Notes: generated from the sequence alone by a model not told the origin. Positions 50,719 through 60,676 are shown, numbered from the stretch's first letter. The stretch is DNA of 64,000 bases from M10-OD1-4 sp038061695 (GCA_038061695.1 JBBTYT010000001.1:12002-76001), one strand, 5' to 3'. Numbers and translations are program-made.

Positions 50719-50922
50719 ATGAATATTTTATCAAGAGTATTTTTTTCTGTAGCGACCTATTCAAAAGAGGTTAGGTCAGAATTAAGAAAGGTTACGTGGC
50801 CATCAAAAGCAACCACTATTAATTACACACTTGCTGTAGTTGTTTTTTCCATTGTAATGATTATCTTTTTAGGCGGTCTTGATCTCGGCTTCTCTTATTT
50901 ATTAAATAAGTATATATTATAA
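50719..50922 (+). CDS. secE: Preprotein translocase subunit SecE
   Basis: 67 residues. Single-helix form: EVRSELRKVTWPSKATTINY is the family signature before the membrane helix. Stabilises SecY. nusG starts 1 base after the stop, the classic secE-nusG order. Confidence 0.95.
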   Translation: MNILSRVFFSVATYSKEVRSELRKVTWPSKATTINYTLAVVVFSIVMIIFLGGLDLGFSYLLNKYIL

Positions 50923-50923
50923 T

Positions 50924-51469
50924 ATGGCAAAGCAGACTATAGAACAAGGCAGGAAATGGTATGCTATTCATACTTATTCAGGATATGAAGATGCTGTTGT
51001 TAGAAATCTAAAACAAAGGATAGAGTCTATGAGTATGGAAGATAAGATATTTAATGTTCTTGTTCCAAAAGAAAAAAAGATAAAAATAAAAGACGGTAAA
51101 AGACATGTCATAGATGAAAGGATTTATCCAGGGTATGTTTTAGTTGAGATGTTAGTGACGGATGATTCTTGGTATGTTGTAAGAAATACTCCAAGAGTAA
51201 CAGGATTTGTCGGTTCAGGAACAACGCCAATTTCATTATCTGAACAGGAAATTAAAGATTTGCAGAAGAGAATGGGAGTAGAAGAGCCTAAGTACAAGAT
51301 AGATTTAATTGTCGGTGATCCTGTGAAGATAGCAGACGGACCATTTAAAGATTTTGATGGCAAGGTATCCGAGATAGATGATGAGAAGGGAAAGGTAAAG
51401 GTTTTAGTTTCAATGTTTGGAAGAGAGACGCCGGTAGAGTTGGACTTTTTACAAATAAAGAAAATTTAA
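50924..51469 (+). CDS. nusG: Transcription termination/antitermination factor NusG
   Basis: 181 residues. NGN domain (KWYAIHTYSGYEDAVVRNLK; RIYPGYVLVEMLVTDDSWYV; TPRVTGFVG) and C-terminal KOW domain (GDPVKIADGPFKDFDGKVSE). Normal length. Between secE and rplK as in most bacteria. Confidence 0.97.
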   Translation: MAKQTIEQGRKWYAIHTYSGYEDAVVRNLKQRIESMSMEDKIFNVLVPKEKKIKIKDGKRHVIDERIYPGYVLVEMLVTDDSWYVVRNTPRVTGFVGSGTTPISLSEQEIKDLQKRMGVEEPKYKIDLIVGDPVKIADGPFKDFDGKVSEIDDEKGKVKVLVSMFGRETPVELDFLQIKKI

Positions 51470-51489
51470 TTAAAGATAAAGTTAAAAAT

Positions 51490-51915
51490 ATGGCAGGTAA
51501 ACCAATAAAAACAGTAATCAAAATAAATATTAAGGCTGGAGCGGCAAATCCAGCGCCTCCAATCGGAACAGCTCTTGGTCCGCACGGTCTTAATATTCAG
51601 CAGTTTTGTTTGCAATATAACGAGGCTACAAAAGATAGAATGGGTGAAGTTATCCCAGCAGAGATTACAATATTCACAGATAGAACATTCTCATTTAAAT
51701 TAAAAACACCTCCTACATCTGAATTACTCAAAAAAGCTGCCGGAGTGACTAAGGGTTCAGCAGAGCCTCAGAAGAATAAAGTTGGTAAAGTAACAAAGAG
51801 CCAAATAAGAGAGATTGCAGAAAAGAAGATGGTTGATTTAAATGCTTACGACCTTAATCAAGCATCGTTAATCATAAAAGGAACTGCAAGATCAATGGGT
51901 ATCACAGTTGAATAG
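51490..51915 (+). CDS. rplK: 50S ribosomal protein L11
   Basis: 141 residues. IKINIKAGAANPAPPIGTAL and LGPHGLNIQQFCLQYNEATK are diagnostic; the C-terminal rRNA-binding domain ends in TARSMGITVE. Followed at once by a terminator, without the rplA (L1) gene that normally comes next. Confidence 0.97.
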   Translation: MAGKPIKTVIKINIKAGAANPAPPIGTALGPHGLNIQQFCLQYNEATKDRMGEVIPAEITIFTDRTFSFKLKTPPTSELLKKAAGVTKGSAEPQKNKVGKVTKSQIREIAEKKMVDLNAYDLNQASLIIKGTARSMGITVE

Positions 51916-51926
51916 ATGTAGATAAG

Positions 51927-51962
51927 AAAAACAATCTTGCTTTTATGCTTGATTGTTTTTTG
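51927..51962 (+). terminator. Intrinsic terminator after rplK
   Basis: A 10-base arm (51927-51936) pairs with 51951-51960, with a T run within and after the right arm. Confidence 0.85.
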
Positions 51963-51986
51963 AATTATTAGATAATTTAAATTATT

Positions 51987-54110
51987 ATGGAGCATAATAC
52001 AGATATTTTCACAAATTCAATTTTAGCGGTTGCTATATTATTGTTTTTATCCTCAGTTATATCAGTTTATCTAAAAAATATTAAGATGCCTTATACTGTT
52101 GTGCTTGTTGTGGTTGGAATATTATTAAGTATTCTCGCAAAGAATGTTGAGGCGTTCAGCTTTTTGAATATTTTGGAGCTAACACCAGAATTAATATTTT
52201 ATATCTTTTTACCAGTATTAATATTTGAGTCGTCTTATAATATAAAATTTTCAGAATTTAAAGAAAATATAGTCACAATATCGGTGTTATCTGTTGTGGC
52301 TCTTTTAATATCAACATTAATAGTCGGAGTGCTTTTCTATTTTGGACTTAAGGTGATCGGCATAGAAATTCCTTTTATAGTAACATTGCTTTTTGGGGCG
52401 CTAATTTCAGCTACTGATCCTGTCGCCACCTTGGCGTTATTTAAGGAAATGAGAATTCCAAAAAGACTTTATTTAGTATTTGAAGGCGAGTCTCTTTTCA
52501 ATGATGGAACAGCTGTTGTTGTTTTTCAGATTATATTAGCGTCTTTATTTTTGGGAAGTTTTTCAGCGATGTCTGTAATATCTGGTACGTGGGATTTTGT
52601 TTATGTTGTTTTCGTAGCTTGTATCTTCGGAGCTTTTATGGGTTATTTATTTTCCTTTTTAATAGGGAAGGTAAGAAGCTTATTTGCAGTTGAGATGACA
52701 TTGACCTTAGTACTCGCTCATACAACATTTATAATAGCAGAACGCTTTTTTGGTGCATCTGGTATTATAGCTACAGTTTTTGCAGGACTTATTGTTGGAG
52801 GCTATGGCAGAAGTAAAATATCTCCTCCAGTGCGTGAAATTATGGAAAAATTCTGGTGTTATGGAGCATTTGTTGTTAATTCACTCATATTTTTATTAAT
52901 AGGACTTTCTATTGATAAGGTGAATTTTCTTGAAGTTGTAGTTGCTTCTATTATCGGAATAGTAGTTGTCTTAATAGCAAGAACGGCATCAGTATTTGTT
53001 TCTTTTCCTTTTATCCATAAATTTTCTAATGAAGATAGGACACCATTTTCTTGGCAGTTGGTTCTTTCATGGGGCGGATTAAGAGGAGCGTTGGCGCTTG
53101 CTATAGCTTTGCTTTTGCCGGAAGATTTTATTTATAAAGATTTTATTTTAACCATAACGCTTTCTATAATTTTATTTACCTTAATAATTCAAGCGACGAC
53201 AATTAAGAAATTGATTCAAAAATTGGGTATAGACAAATTATCTGATGAGGAGTCTTTTGAGTTGGAAGAAGGATTTATTTTTATTGATGAGATTGTAAGA
53301 AGAAAGTTGGTAGAGATGGAGAAATCGGGAGGAATCTCAAATGATATATATAAGAAGCTTGCTAGGAAATACACTATTTTAAAAGATGAGGCAAAAGGTA
53401 GGATTACAGATATAATAAAAAGTCATGGTCATGAATTTTCTTATGATGAAATGATTAAAATTTTAGCACGCCAAGCTCTTGGTATAGAGAAAAAATCTCT
53501 TTATACTCTTTTTTCAAATTTTGAAATATCGGAAATCATTTATAGTAGATTAAATAATAAACTTGATAGGCAGATAAAAAGAATTGAGCTTGGAAAACCG
53601 CAATTTCAATCAGTAGAGGAAAAGTTTTTTGAAAGATATATTGATAATTTCAAAAAATTATTTTTTAAATTTTTGAGGGAGAAGAAGATATTTTTAAGAT
53701 GGATTAAAAAATGCGAGGTGTCATCTTATGTTGTGAGATATAAACAGGTCAGAGCCAGAAGTGTTTTATCCAGAGAAGTTATAGTTCAACTTAATCATAT
53801 TAAAGATACGAATGTTTACTCAGATAATAATGCTATAAATGATCTTATTAGTAGATATAAGGAGTTTGAAGATAATGCTATTTCTGAAATGAAAAGATCA
53901 AGAGATGGTAATTCAGAATTAGTGGATCTTATAGATTATTCTATTGCTAATAATACATCTATTAGATTTGAAAAGAATCTTCTTTTGGAGATGAATCAAA
54001 ATGGAATTATAAGCGAAAAAGTCTATACGGAGGTAGATGATTATTTCAGTGATCTCATCCATAGGAAGAATCGTGTAGTAGATAAGTATTTAAGTCATAG
54101 AGAGTTTTAA
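51987..54110 (+). CDS. Na+/H+ antiporter, CPA1 (NhaP/NHE) family, with long cytosolic tail
   Basis: 707 residues. About twelve membrane helices in the first ~410 residues, with FGALISATDPVATLALFKE (ion-binding ND/DP region) and FEGESLFNDGTAVVVFQ. LSWGGLRGALALAIALLLP is the conserved late helix. The C-terminal ~290 residues are a charged helical domain that may sense pH or nucleotides. Exports Na+ or K+ against H+. Single gene after the rplK terminator. Confidence 0.92.
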   Translation: MEHNTDIFTNSILAVAILLFLSSVISVYLKNIKMPYTVVLVVVGILLSILAKNVEAFSFLNILELTPELIFYIFLPVLIFESSYNIKFSEFKENIVTISVLSVVALLISTLIVGVLFYFGLKVIGIEIPFIVTLLFGALISATDPVATLALFKEMRIPKRLYLVFEGESLFNDGTAVVVFQIILASLFLGSFSAMSVISGTWDFVYVVFVACIFGAFMGYLFSFLIGKVRSLFAVEMTLTLVLAHTTFIIAERFFGASGIIATVFAGLIVGGYGRSKISPPVREIMEKFWCYGAFVVNSLIFLLIGLSIDKVNFLEVVVASIIGIVVVLIARTASVFVSFPFIHKFSNEDRTPFSWQLVLSWGGLRGALALAIALLLPEDFIYKDFILTITLSIILFTLIIQATTIKKLIQKLGIDKLSDEESFELEEGFIFIDEIVRRKLVEMEKSGGISNDIYKKLARKYTILKDEAKGRITDIIKSHGHEFSYDEMIKILARQALGIEKKSLYTLFSNFEISEIIYSRLNNKLDRQIKRIELGKPQFQSVEEKFFERYIDNFKKLFFKFLREKKIFLRWIKKCEVSSYVVRYKQVRARSVLSREVIVQLNHIKDTNVYSDNNAINDLISRYKEFEDNAISEMKRSRDGNSELVDLIDYSIANNTSIRFEKNLLLEMNQNGIISEKVYTEVDDYFSDLIHRKNRVVDKYLSHREF

Positions 54111-54175
54111 TGTTGCGTAAAATCATATTATTAGGTTAATATATAGTATATGTATTTGTAATTAGCTTATTTTGT

Positions 54176-54817
54176 ATGATAAAAAATCCTTATTCTGGTA
54201 AATTTATATCAATTGATGGTGTAGATGGGGCGGGTAAATCAACCCAGATGGAATTTATTGAACATTGGTTCGGAAAAAGAGGATACGATGTGTATTTTGG
54301 GCATGAGCCGACGATGGGTAAAACAGGATCAAAAGTAAATAAGATTATTAAGAGAAAAAAGTCTGCGCCAAAGGATCCTAGAGAACTTCAAAGAATGTTT
54401 ATTCAAGATAGAAAAGAACATCTTGAATTTGAGGTTATTCCTATTTTAAAAAAAGGAGGTCTTTATATATGTGATAGGTATCTTTTATCTACTTTGGCTT
54501 ACGGTATGGCAGAGGGAATTTCTTTTGATGATTTAATGATGGATCACGAAGATATTCTAAAAGATGATTTTATACTTCCGGATATGATGTTAATTATTGA
54601 TACGCCAGTTGATATCGCAATTGCCAGAATAAAAAACAGAAAGTCAGATAAGGATCTTGAGTATTTTGAAAAAAAAGAAGATGTAATGAGGAGAGTATCA
54701 GACTCTTTTAAAATGTTTTCTGGAAAGTTTGATAATATTATTTCTGTCTCAGGCTATCTATCAATATCAGAAGTAACAGATGAAATTCAGAATATATTAA
54801 ATAAGAATTTTAAATAA
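54176..54817 (+). CDS. tmk: Thymidylate kinase
   Basis: 213 residues. Phosphorylates dTMP to dTDP. P-loop ISIDGVDGAGKSTQ; DR(Y) motif in YICDRYLLSTLAYG; LID region ARIKNRKSDKDLEYFE. The start MIKNPYSGKF is a few residues longer than typical. gatB starts 5 bases downstream. Confidence 0.92.
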   Translation: MIKNPYSGKFISIDGVDGAGKSTQMEFIEHWFGKRGYDVYFGHEPTMGKTGSKVNKIIKRKKSAPKDPRELQRMFIQDRKEHLEFEVIPILKKGGLYICDRYLLSTLAYGMAEGISFDDLMMDHEDILKDDFILPDMMLIIDTPVDIAIARIKNRKSDKDLEYFEKKEDVMRRVSDSFKMFSGKFDNIISVSGYLSISEVTDEIQNILNKNFK

Positions 54818-54822
54818 ACTAT

Positions 54823-56313
54823 ATGTACGAAATAGTAATAGGTCTTGAGGTTCATGCGCAATTAAAGACAAAAACAAAGATGTTTTGCGGTTCTAAAAAT
54901 AATCCGGATGAGATTTTACCTAATGTTAATATCTGCCCGGTTTGTTTAGGACATCCTGGAACATTGCCGACTATCAATAAAAAGGCGGTTGAGTGCGTTG
55001 TGAAAGTTGGGCATGCTTTACATTCAGAGATTGCAAAACATACTAAATTTGACAGGAAAAATTATTTTTATCCGGATATACCAAAAGGTTATCAGATTTC
55101 TCAATATGATATGCCAATATGTTCTGGTGGGTATCTTAATATAAATAGTAAGAAGATTAATATAACAAGAATTCATCTTGAGGAAGATACAGCTAAATCA
55201 ATTCATGGATCAGCAGGATATTCTTTAGTTGATTTTAATAGAGCAAGTACTCCTTTAATGGAGCTTGTAACTGATCCTGATATCTCTTCCGGTGATGAGG
55301 CTAAAGATTTTTGCGGTGAACTTCAAAAGATTTTTCAGTATCTTGATATTTCTGATGCTAATATGGAAAAGGGGCAAATGCGTTGCGAGGTTAATATATC
55401 TTTGAGAAAAAAAGGCACTAAAGAATACGGTACTAAAGTTGAGATTAAGAATCTTAATTCTTTTAGAGCGGTAAAAGATGCTGTAGATTTTGAAGAAAAA
55501 AGACAGGCCATTCTCTTAGAGAAAGGAGAGAAGGTTATTCAGGAGACTAGAGGTTGGGATGAAAATAAAAAGATTACATTCTCACAAAGACTTAAAGAGA
55601 GCGCACATGATTATAGGTATTTTCCTGAACCTGATATGCCGGCGATTGAGCTTGGCGTAAGAGGCGGCATACCTTCAATAAATACAGTGGATGTGGATGC
55701 TTTAAAAGCTTCTTTGCCAGAATTGCCAAGAGAGAAGCTAGAGAGATTTAAGAGTGTTTTTGGTATATCAGAAAAAGATGCGAATGTTTTGATTGATGAT
55801 AAGCATACATCTTTTTTCTTTGAAAATGTGGTTTCTGAGCTTGAGTATCTTTTGAAAGAAGGGGATGATGAAGTTTATTCTGATAAAATAAAGTCTATTA
55901 TACAGCTTGCAGTGAATTATATGAATACGGATTTAAAGAAAATATTGAAGGAAAAGAATATAAATATTTCTGATATTAAAATGTCAGAAGAGGATTTTTC
56001 GGAGCTGATATTAATGATATTTGAAAAGAAGATAGCTTCTTCTGTCGCTAAAGTTGTTTTGGCAGAGATGGTGGAGTCCGGAGCCGATCCTGATCATATA
56101 GTGGAAGAGAGAGCCCTGTCTCAATTAAATAATCCTGATGAGATATCTGAATTTGCAAAAAAGGTAATAGAGGAAAATAAGAAGCCGGTAGAAGATTACA
56201 AGTCAGGCAATAAAAATTCATTGCAATTTTTACTCGGACAGGTAATCGCAAAGACGAAAGGCAAAGCAAATCCAGTCATCACAAAAGAGGTTCTTGAGGA
56301 GCTATTAAAATAA
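54823..56313 (+). CDS. gatB: Aspartyl/glutamyl-tRNA(Asn/Gln) amidotransferase subunit B
   Basis: 496 residues. Kinase-like domain that activates the mischarged aminoacyl-tRNA for amidation. Motifs: VIGLEVHAQLKTKTKMFCG, CPVCLGHPGTLP, RKNYFYPDIPKGYQISQYD, HLEEDTAKSIH, DFNRASTPLMELVT; C-terminal YqeY-like tail. Completes GatCAB with gatC-gatA at 9589-11303. Coupled to tmk. Confidence 0.97.
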   Translation: MYEIVIGLEVHAQLKTKTKMFCGSKNNPDEILPNVNICPVCLGHPGTLPTINKKAVECVVKVGHALHSEIAKHTKFDRKNYFYPDIPKGYQISQYDMPICSGGYLNINSKKINITRIHLEEDTAKSIHGSAGYSLVDFNRASTPLMELVTDPDISSGDEAKDFCGELQKIFQYLDISDANMEKGQMRCEVNISLRKKGTKEYGTKVEIKNLNSFRAVKDAVDFEEKRQAILLEKGEKVIQETRGWDENKKITFSQRLKESAHDYRYFPEPDMPAIELGVRGGIPSINTVDVDALKASLPELPREKLERFKSVFGISEKDANVLIDDKHTSFFFENVVSELEYLLKEGDDEVYSDKIKSIIQLAVNYMNTDLKKILKEKNINISDIKMSEEDFSELILMIFEKKIASSVAKVVLAEMVESGADPDHIVEERALSQLNNPDEISEFAKKVIEENKKPVEDYKSGNKNSLQFLLGQVIAKTKGKANPVITKEVLEELLK

Positions 56314-56350
56314 AGAATCATCCTGAATTCAAGTCTTTCTTTAAAGATAC

Positions 56351-56378
56351 TTGACATCTTATTAGATAAGAATATACT
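56351..56378 (+). promoter_or_regulatory. Promoter of the small membrane protein gene
   Basis: TTGACA (56351-56356), 16-base spacer, TATACT (56373-56378). AAAGGAGAAGG precedes the ATG at 56405. Confidence 0.7.
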
Positions 56379-56404
56379 TTTGTTACAAATCAAAGGAGAA
56401 GGAT

Positions 56405-56668
56405 ATGTCAAGAAGAGATGTTAAAGATGGTTCGGTGGTGGTTTTTTTGATGGCTACAATGACTTTATTAGTTATTGTAGTTTTGTTGGGTAGCGTTTGG
56501 CCAAGTGCTGTTATGCATCTAGATGCAAATAGTTTGGATGAATGTGTGTATGTGAAATTTTTGGGTTATGAGTTTGACTGCCCGACAGGCAATCTGTCGT
56601 GGGTTAAAATTTTAATTCCAAAAAATGAGGATAGATTCGTAGTTCCGGATCATCCCTCTTTTCATTAG
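56405..56668 (+). CDS. Small single-pass membrane protein, 87 residues
   Basis: Strong ribosome site upstream. Membrane helix at about 11-35 (VVVFLMATMTLLVIVVLLGS), then an outside part with two Cys (DECVYVKFLGYEFDCPTGN) that could form a disulfide, and a short charged end. No known family. Own promoter and terminator, like the small genes at 15640 and 35406. Confidence 0.75.
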   Translation: MSRRDVKDGSVVVFLMATMTLLVIVVLLGSVWPSAVMHLDANSLDECVYVKFLGYEFDCPTGNLSWVKILIPKNEDRFVVPDHPSFH

Positions 56669-56685
56669 GGATAATTATTTATTAC

Positions 56686-56717
56686 CTCACCGCCGAATGT
56701 GCGGTGAGATTTTAATT
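56686..56717 (+). terminator. Intrinsic terminator between convergent genes
   Basis: CTCACCGC (56686-56693) pairs with GCGGTGAG (56701-56708), followed by ATTTTAATTT. Confidence 0.8.
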
Positions 56718-56740
56718 TAATAAGACAGAGTCAGTTTTTC

Positions 56741-59700
56741 TTATTTTAATTCTTTTGCCGTATCGCATATTATTTTATAACTTCCATCTCGTAAATCTAA
56801 TTTTCCTGATATTAAAGCTATTTTATCTTCTTGCCAAAACTCTTTATTTTTTTCAAGCATTTTCGGAAAGATAACAAGTTCTATTTTGCCGGTAAAATCT
56901 TCAAGTTGAGCGAATGCCATAGGATCACCTTTTTTGGTTACTATTTTTTTTATGCCGCTTATCATTCCGCCGAGTTTTATGCTTTTTCCAACTATATTAT
57001 CAGTGAGATTTTTGATTTTTAAAGTATTTTTCTCCAGCGCTTCTTTATGTTCAAAAAGCGGATGACCAGATACATAAAGTCCAAGAAGCTCTTTTTCCCA
57101 TAATAATATCTCTTTCTTAGAAATATTTTCTACTGGAGGATTTAATTTTAGTATTAGAATATCCGGTTTTTCAGGAGTAGAAAAAAGTCCCATTTGAGGA
57201 GTTTCAATATTTTCTTTTGATTTATTTTTTACAAAATTTAATATGCTTTCAAGATTTGTATATAGTAAGGCTCTGTCATTAAATTCATCTAGAGCTCCAG
57301 CCTTAATTAGTGATTCCAGGGATTTTTTATTAAGGTCTTTATGTTCTATTCTTATTAGGAAATCCTCAAGTGATTTAAATATTCCATTTCTTTTTCTTTC
57401 TTCAATAATTGCATTTGCAATATTTTCACCAACGCCTTTTATAGCGACGAGTCCAAAACGAATTTCTGATTCTGCAGAATTCTGTTGTGCAATGTCAATT
57501 GAAGCGTGACGGTCGGCAGAGATAACAGCAAAGTCTCTATAACTTTTATTAACGCTAGGGGCAAGGACTTTTATTCCTAAAGTTTCTGCCTCTTCAACTA
57601 AAAATGCAATTCTTTCTATATCTCTTAAATCAGCAGTCATAAGTGATGCCATAAATTCTGCCGGGAAGTGGGATTTTAGATAAGCTGTTTGATATCCGAC
57701 AAGTCCATAACATGCGGCATGACTTCTATTAAATCCGTATCTTGCAAAAGGTGGAAACATATCCCAGATTTTTTGAGCAATTTGTTTTCCTATTCCATTT
57801 TTTACCATACCAGATACTAGCCTTGCTTCTTGTTCATTGAGAAGTTCTTTTATTTTTTTACCAATAGCTTTTCTTAAAATATCAGCTTCTGCAAGAGAAA
57901 AACCGGCTAGATCTCTTGCTATACGCATCATTTGTTCTTGATAAACACCAACACCATAAGTGTTTTTTAATATAGGCTCAAGCTTCGGATGTAGATATAT
58001 TACTTTTTTTAAGCCATTTTTTCTTGCAATAAAATCAGGGATAAGCTCCATTGGCCCAGGACGATATAGAGCAACCATAGCGATGAGATCTTCAAGTTCA
58101 GTTGGTTTTAATTCTTTCAAGTAGCGTTTCATTCCGGAGGATTCCATCTGGAATATGCCTGTGGTTTTTGCATCTTGAAATAATTTAAATGTTTGTTTAT
58201 CGTTGAGTGGTATTTTGTCTATATCAATATCTATATTTTGTCTTGCTTTTACTATCTTTAGAGTTCTTTCAATAATAGATAAGTTTTTAAGTCCTAAAAA
58301 GTCCATTTTTAAGAGACCAAGATCTTCAATCGCATGCATTTCATATTGTGTAACGACCTGTTTTCTTTCATCTTTTTTTGCATTACCAGAATCATCTTGT
58401 GATTTTGTAGCATATTGCAATGGCACAATTTCATCAAGAGGTTCTTTTGCTATCACAACGGCGCATGCGTGAGTTGATGCGTGTCTCGCAATGCCCTCAA
58501 GTTTTTTTGCCGCATCTAAAAGCGCTTTTGCTTCACTATTTTGTTCGTAAAGCTCTTTGAACTCAGTGACATTTTTTAATGATTCTTTTAAGGATGTTCC
58601 AAATTCAATAAGTTTTGCCAATTTATCGCAAAATTCATAATTCATACCAAGAGCCCTCCCAGTATCTCTTATAGCTGCGCGAGCAGCCATAGTACCAAAT
58701 GTTATAATCTGCGCTACACGATCTTGGCCGTATTTTTCAACTACATAATTAAGCACTTCATCTCTTCTTGTGTCTGCAAAATCAAGATCTATATCAGGCA
58801 TACTTACTCTCTCAGGATTTAAAAATCTTTCAAAAAGTAAATCATATTCCAAAGGGTCTATATTTGTAATATTTAAAAGATACGCAACGAGTGAGCCGGC
58901 CGCAGATCCTCTTCCAGGACCGACAACTATCTTGTTGTCTTTTGCCCAGTTAACAAAATCTTGAACTATAAGAAAGTATGTTGCAAATCCTGTTTTATCT
59001 ATAACAGAAAGTTCATATAAAAGACGTTCATTTATCTTATCTGAAATAAGATCACCATATCTTTTTTTAAGTCCCAAAACGCATAGCTCTTTTAGGTAGC
59101 TTTCTGGTGTGTCTCCTTCAGGAACTTCATATTGAGGGAGTTGTGTTATTCCAAGTTTTATATCAACATTGCATAACTCTGCTATTTTAACGGTATTTAA
59201 AAGCGCTTCTTTTGTGTATGGAAATGTTCTGTATATTTCATCCGGGCTTTTTAGAGAAAAATCATCTTGCGCTAATGTTATTCTATCTCCCTCCCCAAGT
59301 TTTGCGCCAGTTTGTACCGCCATAAGTGTATCCTGAGCTTTAGCATCTTCTTTTTCAAGATAATGAACATCACAAGTCGCCACTAACTGTACATTAAATT
59401 TTTGAGCATATTCAATGATTTTTTTATTAACCGTATCTGATATTTTTATATGTGGACGATCTGAGATTTCAAGATAGAAATTGTTGCCAAATATCTCTTT
59501 ATATTCTTTTATCGTATCTTCCGCTTTCTTAAAATCTTTTGTAAGTATAGCTCTTGGTATTTCTCCGGACATACATCCGGAAAGTGCTATCAATCCATCG
59601 GAGTATTTTCTTATCATCGCCCTATCTACTCTTGGTTTATAGTAAAAACCATCCAAGCTGGCTCTGGTTACCAATTTTATTAAGTTTTTATAGCCGACAT

Positions 59701-59992
59701 TATTTTTTGCCAGAAGTATCAAGTGGTATCTTTTATCATCTATGCCGGCCTCTTTCATAGAAACCTCTCTCGGAGATACATATATCTCTACCCCGATAAT
59801 TGGTTTTATACCAAGTTTTTTTGCTGTTTTATAGAATTCAATAATGCCGTACATATAGCCATGATCGGTTAGAGCTATGGAATCCATTCCAAGTTCTTTT
59901 GTTTTTTTGATTAAGGCTTCTATTTTTGGCAAGCCATCAAGCAAAGAGTAATGAGAGTGAGTATGTAAATGGACAAATTTTGGTGTTTCCAT
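56741..59992 (-). CDS. dnaE: DNA polymerase III alpha subunit
   Basis: 1083 residues on the minus strand. Replicative polymerase. N-terminal PHP domain (FVHLHTHSHYSLLDGLPKIE; ALTDHGYMYG), palm with GPGRGSAAGSLVAYLL and the catalytic aspartates of MPDIDLDFAD (Asp400 and Asp402), fingers (GIFQMESSGMKRYL; YRPGPMELIPDFI), (HhH)2 region (IKGVGENIANAIIEERK) and a C-terminal OB domain (GKSIKLGGMISGIKKIVTKK). The PHP metal-site residues HTHSH and DHG are intact, so proofreading by PHP is possible. Confidence 0.97.
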   Translation of the reverse strand: METPKFVHLHTHSHYSLLDGLPKIEALIKKTKELGMDSIALTDHGYMYGIIEFYKTAKKLGIKPIIGVEIYVSPREVSMKEAGIDDKRYHLILLAKNNVGYKNLIKLVTRASLDGFYYKPRVDRAMIRKYSDGLIALSGCMSGEIPRAILTKDFKKAEDTIKEYKEIFGNNFYLEISDRPHIKISDTVNKKIIEYAQKFNVQLVATCDVHYLEKEDAKAQDTLMAVQTGAKLGEGDRITLAQDDFSLKSPDEIYRTFPYTKEALLNTVKIAELCNVDIKLGITQLPQYEVPEGDTPESYLKELCVLGLKKRYGDLISDKINERLLYELSVIDKTGFATYFLIVQDFVNWAKDNKIVVGPGRGSAAGSLVAYLLNITNIDPLEYDLLFERFLNPERVSMPDIDLDFADTRRDEVLNYVVEKYGQDRVAQIITFGTMAARAAIRDTGRALGMNYEFCDKLAKLIEFGTSLKESLKNVTEFKELYEQNSEAKALLDAAKKLEGIARHASTHACAVVIAKEPLDEIVPLQYATKSQDDSGNAKKDERKQVVTQYEMHAIEDLGLLKMDFLGLKNLSIIERTLKIVKARQNIDIDIDKIPLNDKQTFKLFQDAKTTGIFQMESSGMKRYLKELKPTELEDLIAMVALYRPGPMELIPDFIARKNGLKKVIYLHPKLEPILKNTYGVGVYQEQMMRIARDLAGFSLAEADILRKAIGKKIKELLNEQEARLVSGMVKNGIGKQIAQKIWDMFPPFARYGFNRSHAACYGLVGYQTAYLKSHFPAEFMASLMTADLRDIERIAFLVEEAETLGIKVLAPSVNKSYRDFAVISADRHASIDIAQQNSAESEIRFGLVAIKGVGENIANAIIEERKRNGIFKSLEDFLIRIEHKDLNKKSLESLIKAGALDEFNDRALLYTNLESILNFVKNKSKENIETPQMGLFSTPEKPDILILKLNPPVENISKKEILLWEKELLGLYVSGHPLFEHKEALEKNTLKIKNLTDNIVGKSIKLGGMISGIKKIVTKKGDPMAFAQLEDFTGKIELVIFPKMLEKNKEFWQEDKIALISGKLDLRDGSYKIICDTAKELK

Positions 59993-60003
59993 ACCTAAGA
60001 TTA

Positions 60004-60012
60004 TGATATAAT
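60004..60012 (+). promoter_or_regulatory. Extended -10 promoter of rnhB in the divergent dnaE-rnhB region
   Basis: TGATATAAT; TATAAT at 60007-60012, leader about 22 bases. The 48-base intergenic region must hold both divergent promoters; the complementary strand also offers TATTAT/CATAAT boxes for dnaE. Confidence 0.5.
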
Positions 60013-60040
60013 ATTTGAATTAGTAAGCTAATATTATCAT

Positions 60041-60676
60041 ATGAAAGTGCAATTACCAAAACTTGAGGAGGAGAGAAAAATATGGTCTTTTGGCTATGAT
60101 TTTGTTATTGGTGTAGATGAAGTTGGTAGAGGTCCATTGGCGGGACCTGTTGTGGCTGGCGCTTGTATGTTTAAAAAAATAAAAGATGAAAAGATGGAGT
60201 ATCTTTTGAGTTTAGGTATTAATGATTCAAAAAAACTTACTCCTAAAAAAAGAGAGAGTATATTTGAAGAATTGACGCGTAGTGATATTTTAAGTTACGG
60301 TATAGGTATTGTTGATGAGAAGATAGTGGATAATATAAATATATTACAAGCATCACTTCTGGCTATGAAGATTGCGATTGAAAATTTAAAAATTAAAGAT
60401 GAAAAATCTGTTTTTGTTTTAATAGATGGCAGAGAGTTAATTCCTGAGGTTAATTTAAATCAAAGAGCGATAATAGGAGGTGACGCAAAAGTTCTTGCTA
60501 TTGCGGCGGCATCTATTATAGCAAAAGTTGCAAGAGATAGAATAATGGATGATTATGATAAAAAATATCCAGAATACGGATTTAAAAAACATAAAGGTTA
60601 CGGCACAAAGTTTCACTTTGAGATGATAAAAAAATATGGTCATTGCGACATCCATAGGAAATCTTTTTTGCATTAA
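60041..60676 (+). CDS. rnhB: Ribonuclease HII
   Basis: 211 residues. Removes ribonucleotides and RNA primers from DNA. Catalytic DE pair (Asp26, Glu27) in VIGVDEVGRGPLAGPVVAGA; SKKLTPKKRESIFEEL; third Asp in AIIGGDAKVLAIAAASIIAK; and DKKYPEYGFKKHKGYGTKFH. Divergent from dnaE, sharing a 48-base region. Confidence 0.96.
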   Translation: MKVQLPKLEEERKIWSFGYDFVIGVDEVGRGPLAGPVVAGACMFKKIKDEKMEYLLSLGINDSKKLTPKKRESIFEELTRSDILSYGIGIVDEKIVDNINILQASLLAMKIAIENLKIKDEKSVFVLIDGRELIPEVNLNQRAIIGGDAKVLAIAAASIIAKVARDRIMDDYDKKYPEYGFKKHKGYGTKFHFEMIKKYGHCDIHRKSFLH

